Positions 13,401-24,600 of a stretch of DNA of 64,000 nucleotides are shown one piece after another. Within the stretch, counting starts at the first letter, position 1. Each line of letters begins with the position of its first letter. Origin of the DNA: Branchiostoma lanceolatum. Lineage: Eukaryota; Chordata; Leptocardii; Amphioxiformes; Branchiostomatidae. The notes beneath the pieces were generated by a model. The model had not been told where the DNA came from and did no database searches. It saw only the letters and a list, made by a program, of their open reading frames with translations. The stretch lies in the NCBI RefSeq assembly GCF_035083965.1, contig NC_089722.1:17874642-17938641 (forward strand), in the 5' to 3' direction. Made by a program: the position numbers and the translations under genes.

Positions 13401-15002
13401 GTACAGTCAAGTTTTAGATTACTGAAAACTTTTATTCTGATTCTAAACAAGAAAAGCAAAATCATGTTCGATGTGGTACGAGAATTCCTTGATAAGCTTT
13501 TTTGACAGTAGACTACAGTAATCACAATAACTAACCCTGGCCAATCTTCCCAAAATAGTATATTGTGTTTCCTTTCCACAGGAAGAGGACCAGAGGACCA
13601 TGACATGCCGGCATGGGAGATCGAGCGGCCCAGCGCCCCTGTTCCTCCCCCCTCCCCTCGGGCGGCATTTGGCAGCAGCCCTCCCCCACCAAAACACAGC
13701 AAAGGTACAGCAGCACACCCTGGCACGGTCATATGTTATACTAATCGTCTAAAAGAACCTCTGGACAGTACAAGCTGCATATCCAGACAGATTTATTTAC
13801 TAGGCATCTCTTTCCTTTTAAGTTTTTTTTTTTTCACGCTTTATTTGTGCACTTTACTAGGGAACCTCTAGTTTTACCTTTCTCTCTGCTTTAGGAACAT
13901 TTGGAGAAAGGATGCACAGGGATGAGCACCATTCTCCCAGAGATGGTCCCAAGGAGGATGGAGATGAGGATGGCGTACACCTGGGAGTACCACAGCCTGG
14001 TTACCATGGTAACAGGCACGGGCCTGCAGGCAGGAAGCAAGCAGCAATACTACCTCCGGTAGGTTCAAAGTAGCATGAGAGCTCAACTATATAAAAACAG
14101 CAATACTACCTCCGGTAGGTTCAAAGTAGCATGAGAGCTCAGCTATATAAAAAGACAATTAAGCTTTGTACACAACCAAGTGATTTTTTAAACCAACGTT
14201 TTGGTGAGCATCTGCCACCTTCGTCAGGGTAGTTCTGACTGGTTCACATTCACGGATGAGAGCTCAACTGCGTTGGTAAACATTGTGAATGAAAACGTTA
14301 AATTCCGAAATTAATTCCAGTAAAATTTTCTGCCACTATTGGAAATGGCTCGCTTCATATAGTGAGTTTCATCAATTACAAAGAAGTGATTTTAGAAGTG
14401 GGTCAAATGTCCCTCGTGTGCAATCCCCTATCTATGTTTCAGTGATGGTACAGGCTTCCAGAAATCTCAAGAAATAGCGAGTCATTATCTTGAGAAAGGT
14501 TCAAGAATTTAAAGCAGCCTAGAATTCTGAAAGTCTTGTGTCGTTGTTTGTGAGTTGCAGTTCTGGATCAGAACTTTAGATTTATAAAAATTCCAGGGCT
14601 GTCTCAAGGACCCATCCATCCCAAAATGTGCTTGTTGGGACGGACAAAAATGTTGTCCCAATTTCCGTCGTCTGAAAGATTTGAACCTCATGGCATGAAA
14701 TTGACAAAAATGTATCTTCATAAGCTTGAAATGATGAATTTAACAACGAAAATTGACAACATGGCCTACGGAACAATGAGTGGGATGGAAAAAAATTTAA
14801 AGCAGGAGACAGCCCTGTTTGATTTTATCACACTGCACTAAACCTGACTTCTATTTCCCCACCCCAGGACATTCAGCACGAGGGGAAGACTGGGATCCCC
14901 TCCCTGCAGAGACCAAAGACCCCCCTACGGAAGGGGCTAACCTCCACACCCTCTGCACCCCCTAGGCTGGGGGGAAGGCTCAACAGACCCGTCGCTTACT
15001 GA
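1421..15002 (+). CDS. Ankyrin-repeat protein with proline/glutamine-rich C-terminal half (15 coding exons, about 861 aa)
   Basis: Exons: 1421-1439, 3072-3446, 6536-6664, 6958-7112, 7507-7725, 8507-8585, 9142-9285, 10474-10866, 11079-11198, 11837-11961, 12385-12477, 12656-12968, 13582-13704, 13895-14058, 14868-15002 (TGA). Each junction is GT-AG with matching phase; the total is 2586 nt. The start is chosen because ATG at 1421 gives MTLKKK and a phase-1 donor that fits the DFQKAVSF exon. Residues 1-105 form a helical N-terminal region. About 105-405 hold seven or eight ankyrin repeats with clear cores (GRTPLMYAV, GRAAVHWAAAGG, KRTCLHLATICGHGELV, GATAWDYA). The rest is low-complexity: an LPPSQH array, Pro-rich stretches and a Lys tract (about 690-700). 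Ankyrin repeats bind other proteins, so a scaffold role is inferred. The repeats look inversin/ANKRD-like, but I could not assign a subfamily. Exon 12 onward is least certain biologically, although its phases close. Confidence 0.85.
2834..3000 (+). repeat. Dispersed MITE-like repeat (TACTGT family), copy 1, degenerate
   Basis: This copy shares the block order of the better copies at 7847 and 46625: a 'GTGGTTTTATG..CACAGTTTTTGTGG' block, then TGACCTCTTCACTGC, TTCTGCCCACCTAC, and CGCGAAATTGAAAC near the right end. It sits just before exon 2 of the ankyrin gene. The termini are eroded. Confidence 0.55.
3725..3842 (-). repeat. tRNA-derived SINE-like fragment
   Basis: Read on the minus strand, the stretch contains GTGGTTAGGGTTGTTGACT followed by GGTTTGAATTCCCAG. 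These resemble the internal A and B boxes of RNA polymerase III promoters in tRNA-derived SINEs. A related fragment with the same order lies at 8212-8332. No intact tRNA fold is present, so it is not a tRNA gene. Confidence 0.4.
4253..4470 (+). repeat. Dispersed repeat, CAGGGCTGTCTC family, copy 1
   Basis: It is related to 14594-14817 and 31351-31540. Shared blocks include AGGGCTCTCTCCAGGACCCG, GGGACGGAAATTTGCTTCTT, an 'AACAATGAAAATCGACAAC' stretch and an AGCTTAAAAAGACAG right end. It lies in intron 2 of the ankyrin gene and is more degraded than the 14594 copy. Confidence 0.5.
6023..6438 (+). mobile_element. hAT-type non-autonomous element (MITE), 416 bp, with 8-bp TSD
   Basis: The element starts TAGGGGTGGATACCGGTTC and ends GAACTGATATCCACCCCTA, so the ends are inverted copies. 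It is flanked by a perfect 8-bp duplication GTCAGGAC at 6015-6022 and 6439-6446. An 8-bp TSD with (C/T)AGGGGTG termini is the classic signature of hAT transposons. No transposase reading frame is present, so it would depend on an enzyme supplied elsewhere. It lies in intron 2 of the ankyrin gene; a sister copy is at 29736-30160. Confidence 0.88.
7847..8058 (+). mobile_element. MITE, TACTGT family, best-preserved copy (212 bp)
   Basis: The left end TACTGTCAATG and right end CATTTACAGTA are near-perfect inverted repeats. The interior alternates short blocks such as GTGGTTTTATGTTTGCGG, AACTTAAAACCACCGCGAA and CCTACCGCGAAATAAAAACC, which are partly inverted relative to each other. Related copies lie at 2834, 11349, 17262, 19785, 46625 and 61858. 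It is in intron 5 of the ankyrin gene. The superfamily cannot be assigned because the TSD is unclear. Confidence 0.7.
8212..8332 (-). repeat. tRNA-derived SINE-like fragment, second copy
   Basis: It shares GCCTTTCCCAAGGGCA and the inverted B-box-like GGATTCAAAATCAAACCC block with 3725-3842. It lies in intron 5 of the ankyrin gene and is too degraded to define its ends. Confidence 0.35.
8966..9061 (+). pseudogene. Partial duplicate of ankyrin-gene exon 7 (acceptor plus first ~45 nt)
   Basis: The stretch repeats, 133 bp upstream, the intron end and 5' part of exon 7. It includes GACCTCTGACCCCTGTAG, the AG acceptor at 9007-9008, and codons reading GALPACKLMLSELG, against GALPACKLMISELG in the true exon at 9142. 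After that it diverges and reads into TGA at 9059-9061. A donor-like GTAAGT lies inside both copies (9024 here). If spliced in, it would truncate the protein at about residue 343 or create a micro-exon. It is most simply a dead tandem duplication. Confidence 0.75.
9666..10330 (+). mobile_element. Non-autonomous DNA transposon with GACCCCGTTCACACTC termini (665 bp)
   Basis: The left end GACCCCGTTCACACTCAT and right end ATGAGTGTGAACGGGGTC are perfect inverted repeats. The matching continues inward through an AATCGCGATTGAAGTATAAT block. CAA flanks both sides, a possible 3-bp TSD that would suit PIF/Harbinger-type elements. The interior is dense in ATCGCGATT, itself a palindrome. There is no transposase. 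It fills most of intron 7 of the ankyrin gene. Confidence 0.8.
10596..10739 (+). repeat. 18-bp coding minisatellite encoding about eight H(L/I)PPSQ units
   Basis: Eight tandem 18-bp units encode HLSPSQ, HLPPSQ (four times), HIPPSQ, HIPASQ and HQPPSQ inside exon 8 of the ankyrin gene. All substitutions keep the frame. The array is likely to vary in copy number between individuals. Confidence 0.88.
11349..11560 (+). repeat. TACTGT-family MITE-like repeat, degenerate copy
   Basis: Blocks such as CCGTGAACTTATCATCACCG and ACACTGTGAAATTTTG follow the same arrangement as the 7847 copy. The ends are eroded. It lies in intron 9 of the ankyrin gene. Confidence 0.35.
14594..14817 (+). mobile_element. 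Non-autonomous DNA element with CAGGGCTGTCTC termini (224 bp)
   Basis: The left end CAGGGCTGTCTC and right end GGAGACAGCCCTG form an inverted repeat. Related, more decayed copies are at 4253-4470 and 31351-31540. The termini look hAT-like, but I see no convincing 8-bp TSD. It lies in the last intron of the ankyrin gene. Confidence 0.6.
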
Positions 15003-17260
15003 CGAAAAAGAAAATTATGACATAGCACATGTACATTCTCAAATCATACCAATCTGTGGAATTTACAACTAGATTTTGGACAGATTAGTCACATAGTTAG
15101 TTAGCCAAGTCTAGTTAATCAATTAAATCTTGATGAGTTTTTTGTAAAATGATGATGACTGCTGAGTGCAAGTCATTAAAACCCATCACTCAAGTGCCCT
15201 GCTCAACTACAAAGAGCTCATATACTTATTAAAGCTGGGGTGCAACCTTGTGAAGGTCTGTATGCCATAGCTTTGACAGGTTGTACAATGTTCCTAATAG
15301 TTATTGTAGGATAATCTCTCAAAATTCTTCCCTACAATACAATACTGCAAGCTACCCAATATCAGCAAATTAGATACAATAGTTGACCATGCAGGCCATT
15401 GTCTTGTCTTTCTCTAGCTCTATGATTGAATCATTAAAAAATTCACCTTATAGCTCTATACCAACCTCCTTGTCTATACTTTGTATGAAAAATTGTATCA
15501 GATAAACTGGTGGTTGTTAGAATTACAAAATACATTCCAATAGCGCTTGAACTATACATGCAGGGACCACCTTTCAGAACAAGCCAGTGTGGAAAGCTTT
15601 CAAATTGCAATATGTGTATTTGTGACACATCAAAAGTTATTTGGATAAGAACTGTGGTACACATTTGTGTGATGCTTGAAGGTTATTTTGACATCAAAAC
15701 CTACTGCTCCAGATGTACTGAAATGTTTTAGCTGCCTTAGGCCCCCATTCCACAGATGACAATTTCACTGTGATATCACTTTGACCTAAATTGGATGTAC
15801 AGTCTAACCATTATCAAGTTGGGATAGGCTCTTTACAGCCAAGATATTGTAAGGACAAAATGGAAGTCCAGAGTCCGCCATCTTGAATTTGCCAGTCATG
15901 TCACATGGTCCAACAAATTGATAAGGATCGTATTCCTTACAAAAATTTTCTCAGTAATAGTTTGCATGTATTCTTAAAAATACAAACTTCAATTCCTTAA
16001 AATTTGTATGAATACTTTCTTAAGGCACCCGTGTTCATGGACTATGTATTCACCAAGCATTGACTATCTACATGATGCATTTTCTATGCATGTATCAGGC
16101 ATTGGCTATGCATACCAGAGGCTATGCAGTTAGCTTTCTGTCATCCAGACTGGACAGCTCTTTCCACTGACTGCTAAACTGTGTAAAATGTACATGTAGA
16201 TATCTTGACTAAGCTGTCAGCCTTCATATAGTTGTAACTTGCATTGTAGATATGATCCCAGAAAGTTATACTTTGCTGTTTTCTCTTCTGTAATGTAGTA
16301 TCTATGCTGTACATCATGTACATAATATCACATTGTAGTTTCTTACAAATCCTATGGGCACAAATTTAGATAAAATTTTAAGATTTCAGTCTAGTTATAT
16401 AGACTGATGTGAGTATACGTAGATTATGTCTTGTAAAGATATAGAATATATTGTGAAGCTAAGGAAGGTGTACTACATGTACTACATGTATAGTAGTTAG
16501 TAATATAGACATGCATTTGTCTTAGTGTCTTATGTATAGTTTTTGTATGTAAGAATAGTGTAAATGTGGCAACTTTGTATGGAGTGCAGGAGACAGACAG
16601 AACAGACTCTTAATAGATTACTTTTTTTTTTTTAACGAACTTGCTCAGTGCAAGGCCATAGGGGGCCACTCATCTAAGCACTGAACTAATTCTTACTATA
16701 GCAGCATCTCTTCACCCTATTGTAGGTAAATGAATTGCAGGGAGATATTGTAAAAACAAATGCTATTACACAGTTTGATAGGAACTTTTGAAGTTTAAAC
16801 CTCCTTGCAAAAACTAACCAAACTGTCTTCAAAATGAAAGCCACTTTTAAAAATTGGCCTAGCCTTCCAAAAACTTGGCCCAATCCCCAAACATCCACGT
16901 AGCCCTATCTTTGATGTGAAAACCTGATCTAAATTTTGTATATAGGTGGTTCTATGGCTGTCACAGTTAGATGAATGTGTAACAGTTGTATTTCTGTGTT
17001 TTAAACCTGTACATATTCTATTGAGAACTGATCTGTGACTGTGAGATGTGGTTAGGTATAAGTTCCTATCGAGGCTGTAGCAGATTTGCATAGGATATTG
17101 TATACAAAGAAGGCCTTATAAAGAGATCTATCATCTATGATTCAGGTAACTACAAGTAGGGAAAACAGTGGAACTTTCTTATTAGGTAGATAATGTGTGT
17201 GCAACAAATCTATCAATTTATCCTCTATTAACATTTATCCGCTGGGTTACATAAAATTGA
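15003..17260 (+). other. 3' UTR/downstream region of the ankyrin gene
   Basis: No coding exon follows the TGA at 15000-15002. The sequence is AT-rich and unique-looking, consistent with a long 3' UTR. There is an ATTAAA at about 15175 and no clearly dominant poly(A) signal. The true transcript end cannot be placed from sequence alone. Confidence 0.35.
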
Positions 17261-17261
17261 C

Positions 17262-17425
17262 ATTTTTCGTGGTGGTTTAACGTTCAGAGTTTTCACAGTG
17301 ACCTCTTCACTACGAACCTAAAACCGTTCCAAAAATACATGTTTTGTCTTCTGCCCACCTACCCTCTTGTTTCAACTGTGACCTAAAAAAGAAACATTTT
17401 CTCCCTACTGCGAAATTCTTACAGT
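17262..17425 (+). repeat. TACTGT-family MITE-like repeat copy
   Basis: It contains the family blocks CGTGGTGGTTTAACGTTC, TTCTGCCCACCTACC and CTACTGCGAAATTCTTAC and ends in ACAGTA. It is immediately followed by the hairpin at 17435. Confidence 0.55.
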
Positions 17426-17434
17426 AGCCTGAGT

Positions 17435-17529
17435 AGCCTCCGTAGTGACCGCTGTGTGCTGGCTCAAAAAAATTCGCTTGCTAACCTTAGCAAGCGAAAT
17501 TTTTTGAGCCAGCGGTCACTACGGAGGCT
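17435..17529. repeat. Long hairpin/foldback repeat
   Basis: The left arm AGCCTCCGTAGTGACCGC continues to TTCGCTTGCTAA; after a CCTT loop the right arm AGCAAGCGAAATTTTTTGAG continues to GCGGTCACTACGGAGGCT. The arms are nearly perfect complements of about 43 bp. The outer flanks (CCTGAGTA and TACTCAGACTAG) are also partly inverted. Confidence 0.8.
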
Positions 17530-17604
17530 GGTACTCAGACTAGTCTTACAGTATATCTTTCCACTTTTAAAGATAGTGTGTCCCAGAGATCTCTAGTGCA
17601 GCCA

Positions 17605-17772
17605 CACTGGAGTGTAGTCTCTACCAGACTAACCGCGCCGGCTATAGGGAGAACATTTGCCGGGGGACTTTTGACCCTCTCTCCGTAGCCGACTCCCTTC
17701 ATACAATTGACTCTATTTGGCCAATTTCTACTATTTTCCCAGCGAACCGCGGAGGCTGGTAGAGCCTAACAG
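17605..17772 (+). repeat. Fragment of the CTCTACCAG foldback/MULE-like family
   Basis: The stretch runs from CTCTACCAGACTAACCGCG through CTCTCTCCGTAGCCGACTCC and TTTGGCCAATTTCTACTATT to GCGGAGGCTGGTAGAG. It corresponds to the terminal inverted repeat of the complete element at 35857-36423. Only one long arm is obvious here. Confidence 0.6.
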
Positions 17773-18523
17773 GAGTGCATTATACTGGGGATGTTGAATT
17801 GGAGATCTCTTTTAAGAAATTTTCTGGATGAAGGACAAGGGTGACCTGGTGGAATTATGATGCTACAACCCTTTCATGTTTCATGTAGCAGCTGTGCAAT
17901 CCACAGACCTCAGCACTGCTTTTATCGAGAAAAGAATCATAATGTTGACACAAATCGAGTGCCTTGACAAAACCCTCAAATTGGTTTGACACTGCTAGGC
18001 AGGAACAACACATTGTCATGTAGATATGATTATTATGTACTCTTCTCAGATTTTATAATTACAAAAATGTATGTACGTTGTCTGACACTTGACTGTATGC
18101 ATAGTTGCATGTACTTTTACCATAATGTTAGTTGTAAGTATGTAACAAAATTATCTCTCCTTGCAATGAAGTTTACTTGGTCCAAGTTAGGTATTTATGT
18201 CTGTAATAGTAAGCTTATGTATTTGAAGAGAGTAAAATTTGTGGTTTCTTAAAAGAATGTTTTTGTCATTGCTGTCTGTTACTTCAACTATGAATACATA
18301 TAGTTGATGACAATAACGTAAATTTTCTTGGGGCAACCCACCCGCTAAGTCAGCCATTGTGCCCATTGCACAAAAATGAAATCATTACAAATGAAGTATC
18401 ATTTTAAAGAACAATATATACAAGACTGCCTATCATCCAAAAAGACAACAGACATACTTGATCGTGGGAAATTTCGGCACTTTTTTCTTGGGACCAGCTC
18501 ATATAAGCAGCCCTGGTGCAAAA

Positions 18524-18623
18524 TAGCCTGGAGTCCAGCCTTATTAGCTTTCCGTTCGCTACCGAAGCGAGGAGCGGAGCTTGGGTAGCGAACGGAAAGC
18601 TAATAAGGCTGGACTCCAGGCTA
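18524..18623. mobile_element. Perfect foldback hairpin with 9-bp flanking duplication (100 bp)
   Basis: TAGCCTGGAGTCCAGCCTTA continues through TTAGCTTTCCGTTCGCTACC, and its exact reverse complement ends at GGACTCCAGGCTA, leaving a loop of about 20 bp. The element is flanked on both sides by GGTGCAAAA (18515-18523 and 18624-18632). A 9-bp TSD fits MULE or foldback elements. The near-perfect stem suggests a young insertion. Confidence 0.8.
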
Positions 18624-18632
18624 GGTGCAAAA

Positions 18633-20103
18633 CCCATGAATGTACGATCATGGCAATTAGAGTTTCCTTGTACCTTTACAAGCTTTCAAACCTTACATAA
18701 TAGAATAATAAAATCAATGAAGTAACAAAGGAGTATCATATGATAAACCGAAATCAAGTTCCCAAACTTGTTTTATGTTACCGTAACTTCACAGATATTG
18801 CATCAGTAAGTCCTGTATCACTTAAGTTTAAGACTCAAAAAGAAGCTATGAAGATGTGGCACATGTTAAACAAAGTTTAACAATACTCTTTATTGCTATG
18901 TCACAGTGACATACATGTAAGTAACTTATCAGTAGAAAAAATTGCATCTGTTTTATTGAGATACCCAGCAGTAGCAAGCAACCCTTAATGCATAATGACC
19001 ATACCATCCTATTCTTTGGTCAATACAAATGTATATATTGCAAGGTGTGCTAATGCTCATAAAAACAAGTTCATGAAATCAAAGTATGAAGAACTTGCTA
19101 CTTCACAATAAATGCTCTTCAGTTCTGTTACGTCATTTAAAGTTGATACAATTTTTTTCACGTTATATGAAAGCATTTGGTTTAATAGTTGCTACTGACT
19201 GCCGAACATACAAAGTCAGAAAAGGCAATAAAGTATTAAAGATACTACTTGTATGCAGAGAAGAACATGTGTTCTCTTTCCAGTATCTTCATTGTACATG
19301 ATAATATACTGATTTTTTTTAAATCAATCAAAGTACAATTTTTTTTTTAATGTAGGCGCTGGTCTTACTTAAGACAGAATTATCATTCATATCTTATATT
19401 AGTTGACCATAGCTTTGCCTTGTGAGTACATTAGTCTCCAAAATGAGGGAAGCAGAAAAACCTGATAAAATGCAAATCTGCCCTAGAATGGTTCAACATG
19501 CCAATCAGGGTTGGTTTACAGACTGGATGGTACTGTAATCATTATTTCCTGAAACTAGTGAAAGCTGTTGAAACTTCTGAACTTGAATCACAGTCCCAAC
19601 AAAGATCATACCCTCGCTTGGAGCAGTAACCAAGACATCAAGCTGCCTCCCTTACAATCATCATGCTTGTGTTGAAAAGATTCAAGTTTTCAACTGACCC
19701 ACAAATTGAGTCTGTGCAGAAGTTGATCAAGGTGATCTTCACTTGATCCATACAGTTGCAAGTCCCTTCTCAACAAACATATTGTAAATGTTGAAACTTT
19801 TGCAGTGGTTTTATTTTCATGGCGACCTCTCCACAGCAAAATCATATGCATCTCCAAACTCCAATGTATTGTTTCAAAATTGAAACATTGCTAAAACATC
19901 CTTTTTCCTCTTCCCTGGAAATAAAACCACCGCAAATGTATATGAATATACGGTAATATGTCTATTATGAGGAGTACATTTGCACCTAACCAAATACGAA
20001 GTCAATCCCAGACACTGCTTAAAACATTGTCTTTCCTCAATCAGCTATCTACATAGATAAGTAATCTCATTGTGTAGTTGAAAGTCTGAGGAACGGTCCA
20101 TCG
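18633..20103 (-). other. TRIAP1 3' UTR and intergenic sequence
   Basis: No coding exon is seen. On the minus strand an AATAAA lies at 18894-18889, about 1.2 kb below the TRIAP1 stop codon, and could end its transcript; a second is near 18955. A TACTGT-family MITE-like repeat copy occupies about 19785-19953. Confidence 0.35.
19785..19953 (+). repeat. TACTGT-family MITE-like repeat copy
   Basis: The left part TTGTAAATGTTGAAAC and GCAGTGGTTTTATTTTCATG, and the right part GGAAATAAAACCACCGCAAA then TACGGTAA, match the family layout with an eroded interior. Confidence 0.45.
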
Positions 20104-21633
<1,530 letters not shown>

Positions 21634-24600
21634 ATGAATCACTTACAGTGGCTGTACAGGGCGCCTCTTGTCGGCAGAGCTGTTTTACTTGCGATAACAC
21701 GAAGGTTTTCGTCCAAGGTGAGCACTACTTGCACTGCACTATGATTATGAATGGGTTTAATAAAAATTATAGGTTGGTCAAGGAGGTTTGGTCGGTAAAT
21801 TGTAGAGGGTAAAACATCAGGTAACCTTCAGTATTGCTGGTAATGGTATGAACACCATTTTGAAGTAGGATGTAGAGTATACAACAGAGAGAGATTGGAA
21901 CTTTTTAGACTGATACAATCTAATATTCGGTCCGTGTATTCACCGAAATACGGGAAATACGCGAAATACACGAAATACACGTCCGAAATACACGAAATAC
22001 ACATGAAGATGGCTGAAATCTACCGAAATACAGTATGATTTGATGAGTTAACATCACAGGTTGCTATATGCCGTCTTAAAATAATATATTTATAGCCCTG
22101 GCGACAAGAAAATGACAGAAAATACTTCGCGATCCCGGCCACGTCCGGTCGCCGCCATCTTTCTTACCATACACCATGATGTTTGTTTTTCAGTGGTGTC
22201 TAATCTTATGTGTCATTTACACAAAAAGGGTGGTGAAATGTACCGACATACAGTATGATTTGATGAGCAAACATCACAGGTTGCTTTATTTCGGCATAAA
22301 ATAATATATTTATGGTCCTGGTGACAAGAAAAGGACAGAAAATACTTGGCGACCCCGGCCGGCCGCCGCGTCATCTTTCTTATCATACGCCATGATGTTT
22401 GTTGGGTATCAGGACAACTCGGCCCCTAGGCCGGGACAACTCGGCACCTTACTTACTGAGCACGTAATATGTGTATGTTTGGAGAAGATTGGTTATGATA
22501 TCGATCTAGAAGCCTCACTACTATAATTTTAACTTCTTTTTTTTTTTTTGCTCGGCAGGAATTCTATAGCGCCGGCGTACTTTGGGGTGCGCCAGCGGGG
22601 TCAATCGCCATGTCGCCCGCCGAGTCCGCCCGAGTTGCCCCGCTAGTCTAAAGCGATACTAAAGACTACTGGCTTACATTACAATATGAAACTACACGAC
22701 ATTAAACTACAAGCATATAATAAACTACTTGGTATTTGTGAACATGATTTATCTCTAAATAAAGCTCGGTCACAAATCTAATGATGTTTGCCGACAAACA
22801 GCCGTGAACCACCAACACAACCGACACTCGCGGTCCGATTCGTAGGCAAACAAAAAATCCAATACAGCGGTGTCCAACGTTCGTTCATGACTAAACAATC
22901 GTCAGAAACTTTCCCTGTATGTGATTTCCTGCTAACTACTGCCCATATGCCATTGTAGAAGCGATAATGTGCAACGGATTGCGCTAACTTTCTCTTCGGG
23001 TAGCGTTCATGTAGGAACAAATATGGCGGATCAAGCTATACCATCATCCTTTGCGCGGCAGGAAATACTGTAACCAGTTATTCCAAGGAGGTTACTAGTA
23101 TATCAATACCAGTGATCTCCAGCTATATGGTTGACAGCGAACTACACTTTTGTGATACTATTTGAATGAGAAACGTATGAAATTTAGCCCTGGAAATTTG
23201 GTACATCTCCAGCTATATACTAGTACAGTAGTTGACAGCGAACTACACTTTTGTCATTCTATTTGAATGCCAAACGTATGAAAATTGGTGACGTCGCATC
23301 TCTTATTAAACCAGTGATCTCTAGCTATATGGTTGACAGCGAACTAACACTTTTTATCATACTATTCGAATGCCAAATGTATGAAATTTGGCCCGACGCA
23401 TGGAATTTGGTACGTCGCATCTCTTAACCAGTGATCTCCAGCTATATACTAGTTGACAGCGAACTACACTTATATCATACTATTCGAATGCCAAGTGACG
23501 TATGAAATTTGGCCCGATGTACGAAATTCGGTCCGTCGCATCTCTTATTAAACCAGTGATCTCCAGCTATATCATGGGGTTGACAGCGAACTACACTTCT
23601 GTCATACTATTTGAATGCCAAACGTATGAAATTTGGCCCGACGTATGAACTTGGTACGTCCAAACCTCCTTGGTACGTCGCATCTCTTCAAGAAAGTGTG
23701 CAAGCCATACAAATGCAACGTGATTTTCAAGCCGATTAACACCTTGACACCTTTTCATAGCGCGTCAGCAATCAAGGTGATTTTCTGTACTTTAGCAGGA
23801 AATCAATTTATCACTTTGCCTTTTATTGCATGGTGTCACCTTTTTTGCCATGTAAAGACCGATTTGTAAATAATTGTTGCCATTTTTCGTAATATAATTT
23901 TTTCATGGATTGTGTCATTTCTGAAATAACTTTGTGACTAGGTTTCTTTACCTTCAACAAGAAATGTAAAGACCCGATTTGTAAATAGTTGTTGCCAATT
24001 TTCGTAATATAATTTTTTTAATGGATTGTGCCATTTCTGAAATAACTTTGACTAGGTCTCTTTACCTTCAACAAGAAATGTAAAGACCCGATTTGTAAGT
24101 AACTTGCGTACTTTCCATGAATGCTGTTGCCATTTTACGTAATATAGATTTGTGACTTATTTTGCTTTTGCTCTTGGTCTAAATGTCTTTCTTAACATTT
24201 TGCATTGTAAATACATTTGTTGATGTTTGCTAATGTACGTTTGCTGGACTTCTGTTAGTAACGGTTAGTACGGTATTAAGTTAAGTAGGCGAAACAAATG
24301 TCTTCGTTCAAAACTTCAAACAAAACCAAACGCGTCAGAACCTGATGTGTTAGAAAAGAACGAAAGTTGACAATAAGTTTAATATCGAATATATAAAGTT
24401 GACAATAAGTTTAATAACAAAAAAAACAGAAACACTTGATAACCCAACAACGCATATTTCAACGTGAACGCATTTGGAACAAAGATTATATTAAGTAGGC
24501 CTAATGGTCCTTTCTTCCAGTCTCACGGTAAATTTACCTGAAAAAAAACACGTGTAGAAATGTAAGAAAGTGGCAAAGCTAGGAAGTGGCGAAATTGATG

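Noticed and set aside
23083-23673. Possible CRISPR-like array
   Set aside because: Units are over 100 bp, directly adjacent and repeat along their whole length without unique spacers, and the genome is eukaryotic.
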